From Thunnus maccoyii (lineage: Eukaryota > Chordata > Actinopteri > Scombriformes > Scombridae), in the NCBI RefSeq assembly GCF_910596095.1, contig NC_056536.1:18337291-18401290 (forward strand): a DNA stretch of 64,000 nt. Reading direction: 5' to 3'. The translations under genes were made by a program, and so were the position numbers. Below, one piece after another: positions 63,920-64,000 of this stretch (positions are counted from its first letter, which is position 1; each line of letters starts with the position of its first letter). The notes under the pieces are model-generated. The model saw nothing but the letters and a program-made list of their open reading frames with translations. It ran no database searches and had not been told where the DNA came from.

Positions 63920-64000
63920 CTGGGGGGATTCAAAAGGGAGAAAAAAAGACATAGTCAAAACTAGGAGTAAGGTCGTAAATCACCAAAGCGTCTGAGACAG

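Overview
This window is vertebrate nuclear DNA, almost certainly from a ray-finned (teleost) fish. The evidence is intron-split genes with GT/AG borders, very dense (CA)n microsatellites, and a mix of decayed LINEs, hAT-type elements and a Tc1-like element of the kind common in fish genomes. I see no bacterial operon, tRNA, rRNA or CRISPR.

Layout. Positions 1-16.7 kb are intergenic: microsatellites, two LINE 3' fragments (about 6.2-7.1 kb and 9.9-11.9 kb), a 1.06-kb hAT-type element nested in the second LINE, and hAT/foldback MITEs near 3.4-4.2 kb and 7.15-7.27 kb. Positions 17.3-57.7 kb (+) hold a complete 18-exon lgr6 gene, which I assembled exon by exon to 968 residues: signal peptide, Cys-capped LRR ectodomain, seven-helix domain and cytoplasmic tail. 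Its first intron (19.2 kb) contains a decayed antisense LINE with ORF1, endonuclease and reverse transcriptase remnants, a 0.7-kb hAT-type element, and many CA tracts. Its second intron (6.3 kb) contains a cluster of TCF/LEF-type motifs near 39.1-39.7 kb. Positions 62.1-59.1 kb (-) hold a complete six-coding-exon ube2t gene (194 residues, catalytic Cys86), lying tail-to-tail with lgr6. A Tc1-like remnant sits in its first coding intron. At the right edge (63.72-63.92 kb, -) lies the last coding exon of a third gene, probably a class I SAM-dependent methyltransferase.

Function. LGR6 is an R-spondin receptor that strengthens Wnt signalling at the cell surface. UBE2T is the E2 enzyme that works with FANCL to monoubiquitinate FANCD2/FANCI in crosslink repair. 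They are physical neighbours (the LGR6-UBE2T pair is also adjacent in mammals) rather than partners in one pathway.

The most unusual signals are the TCF/LEF motif cluster inside a Wnt-receptor gene, a 24-bp exact inverted match between the last lgr6 exon and a ube2t intron, CA-rich tracts placed directly behind several lgr6 splice donors, and several nested transposon insertions with readable target-site duplications. I found no wholly new biological system.
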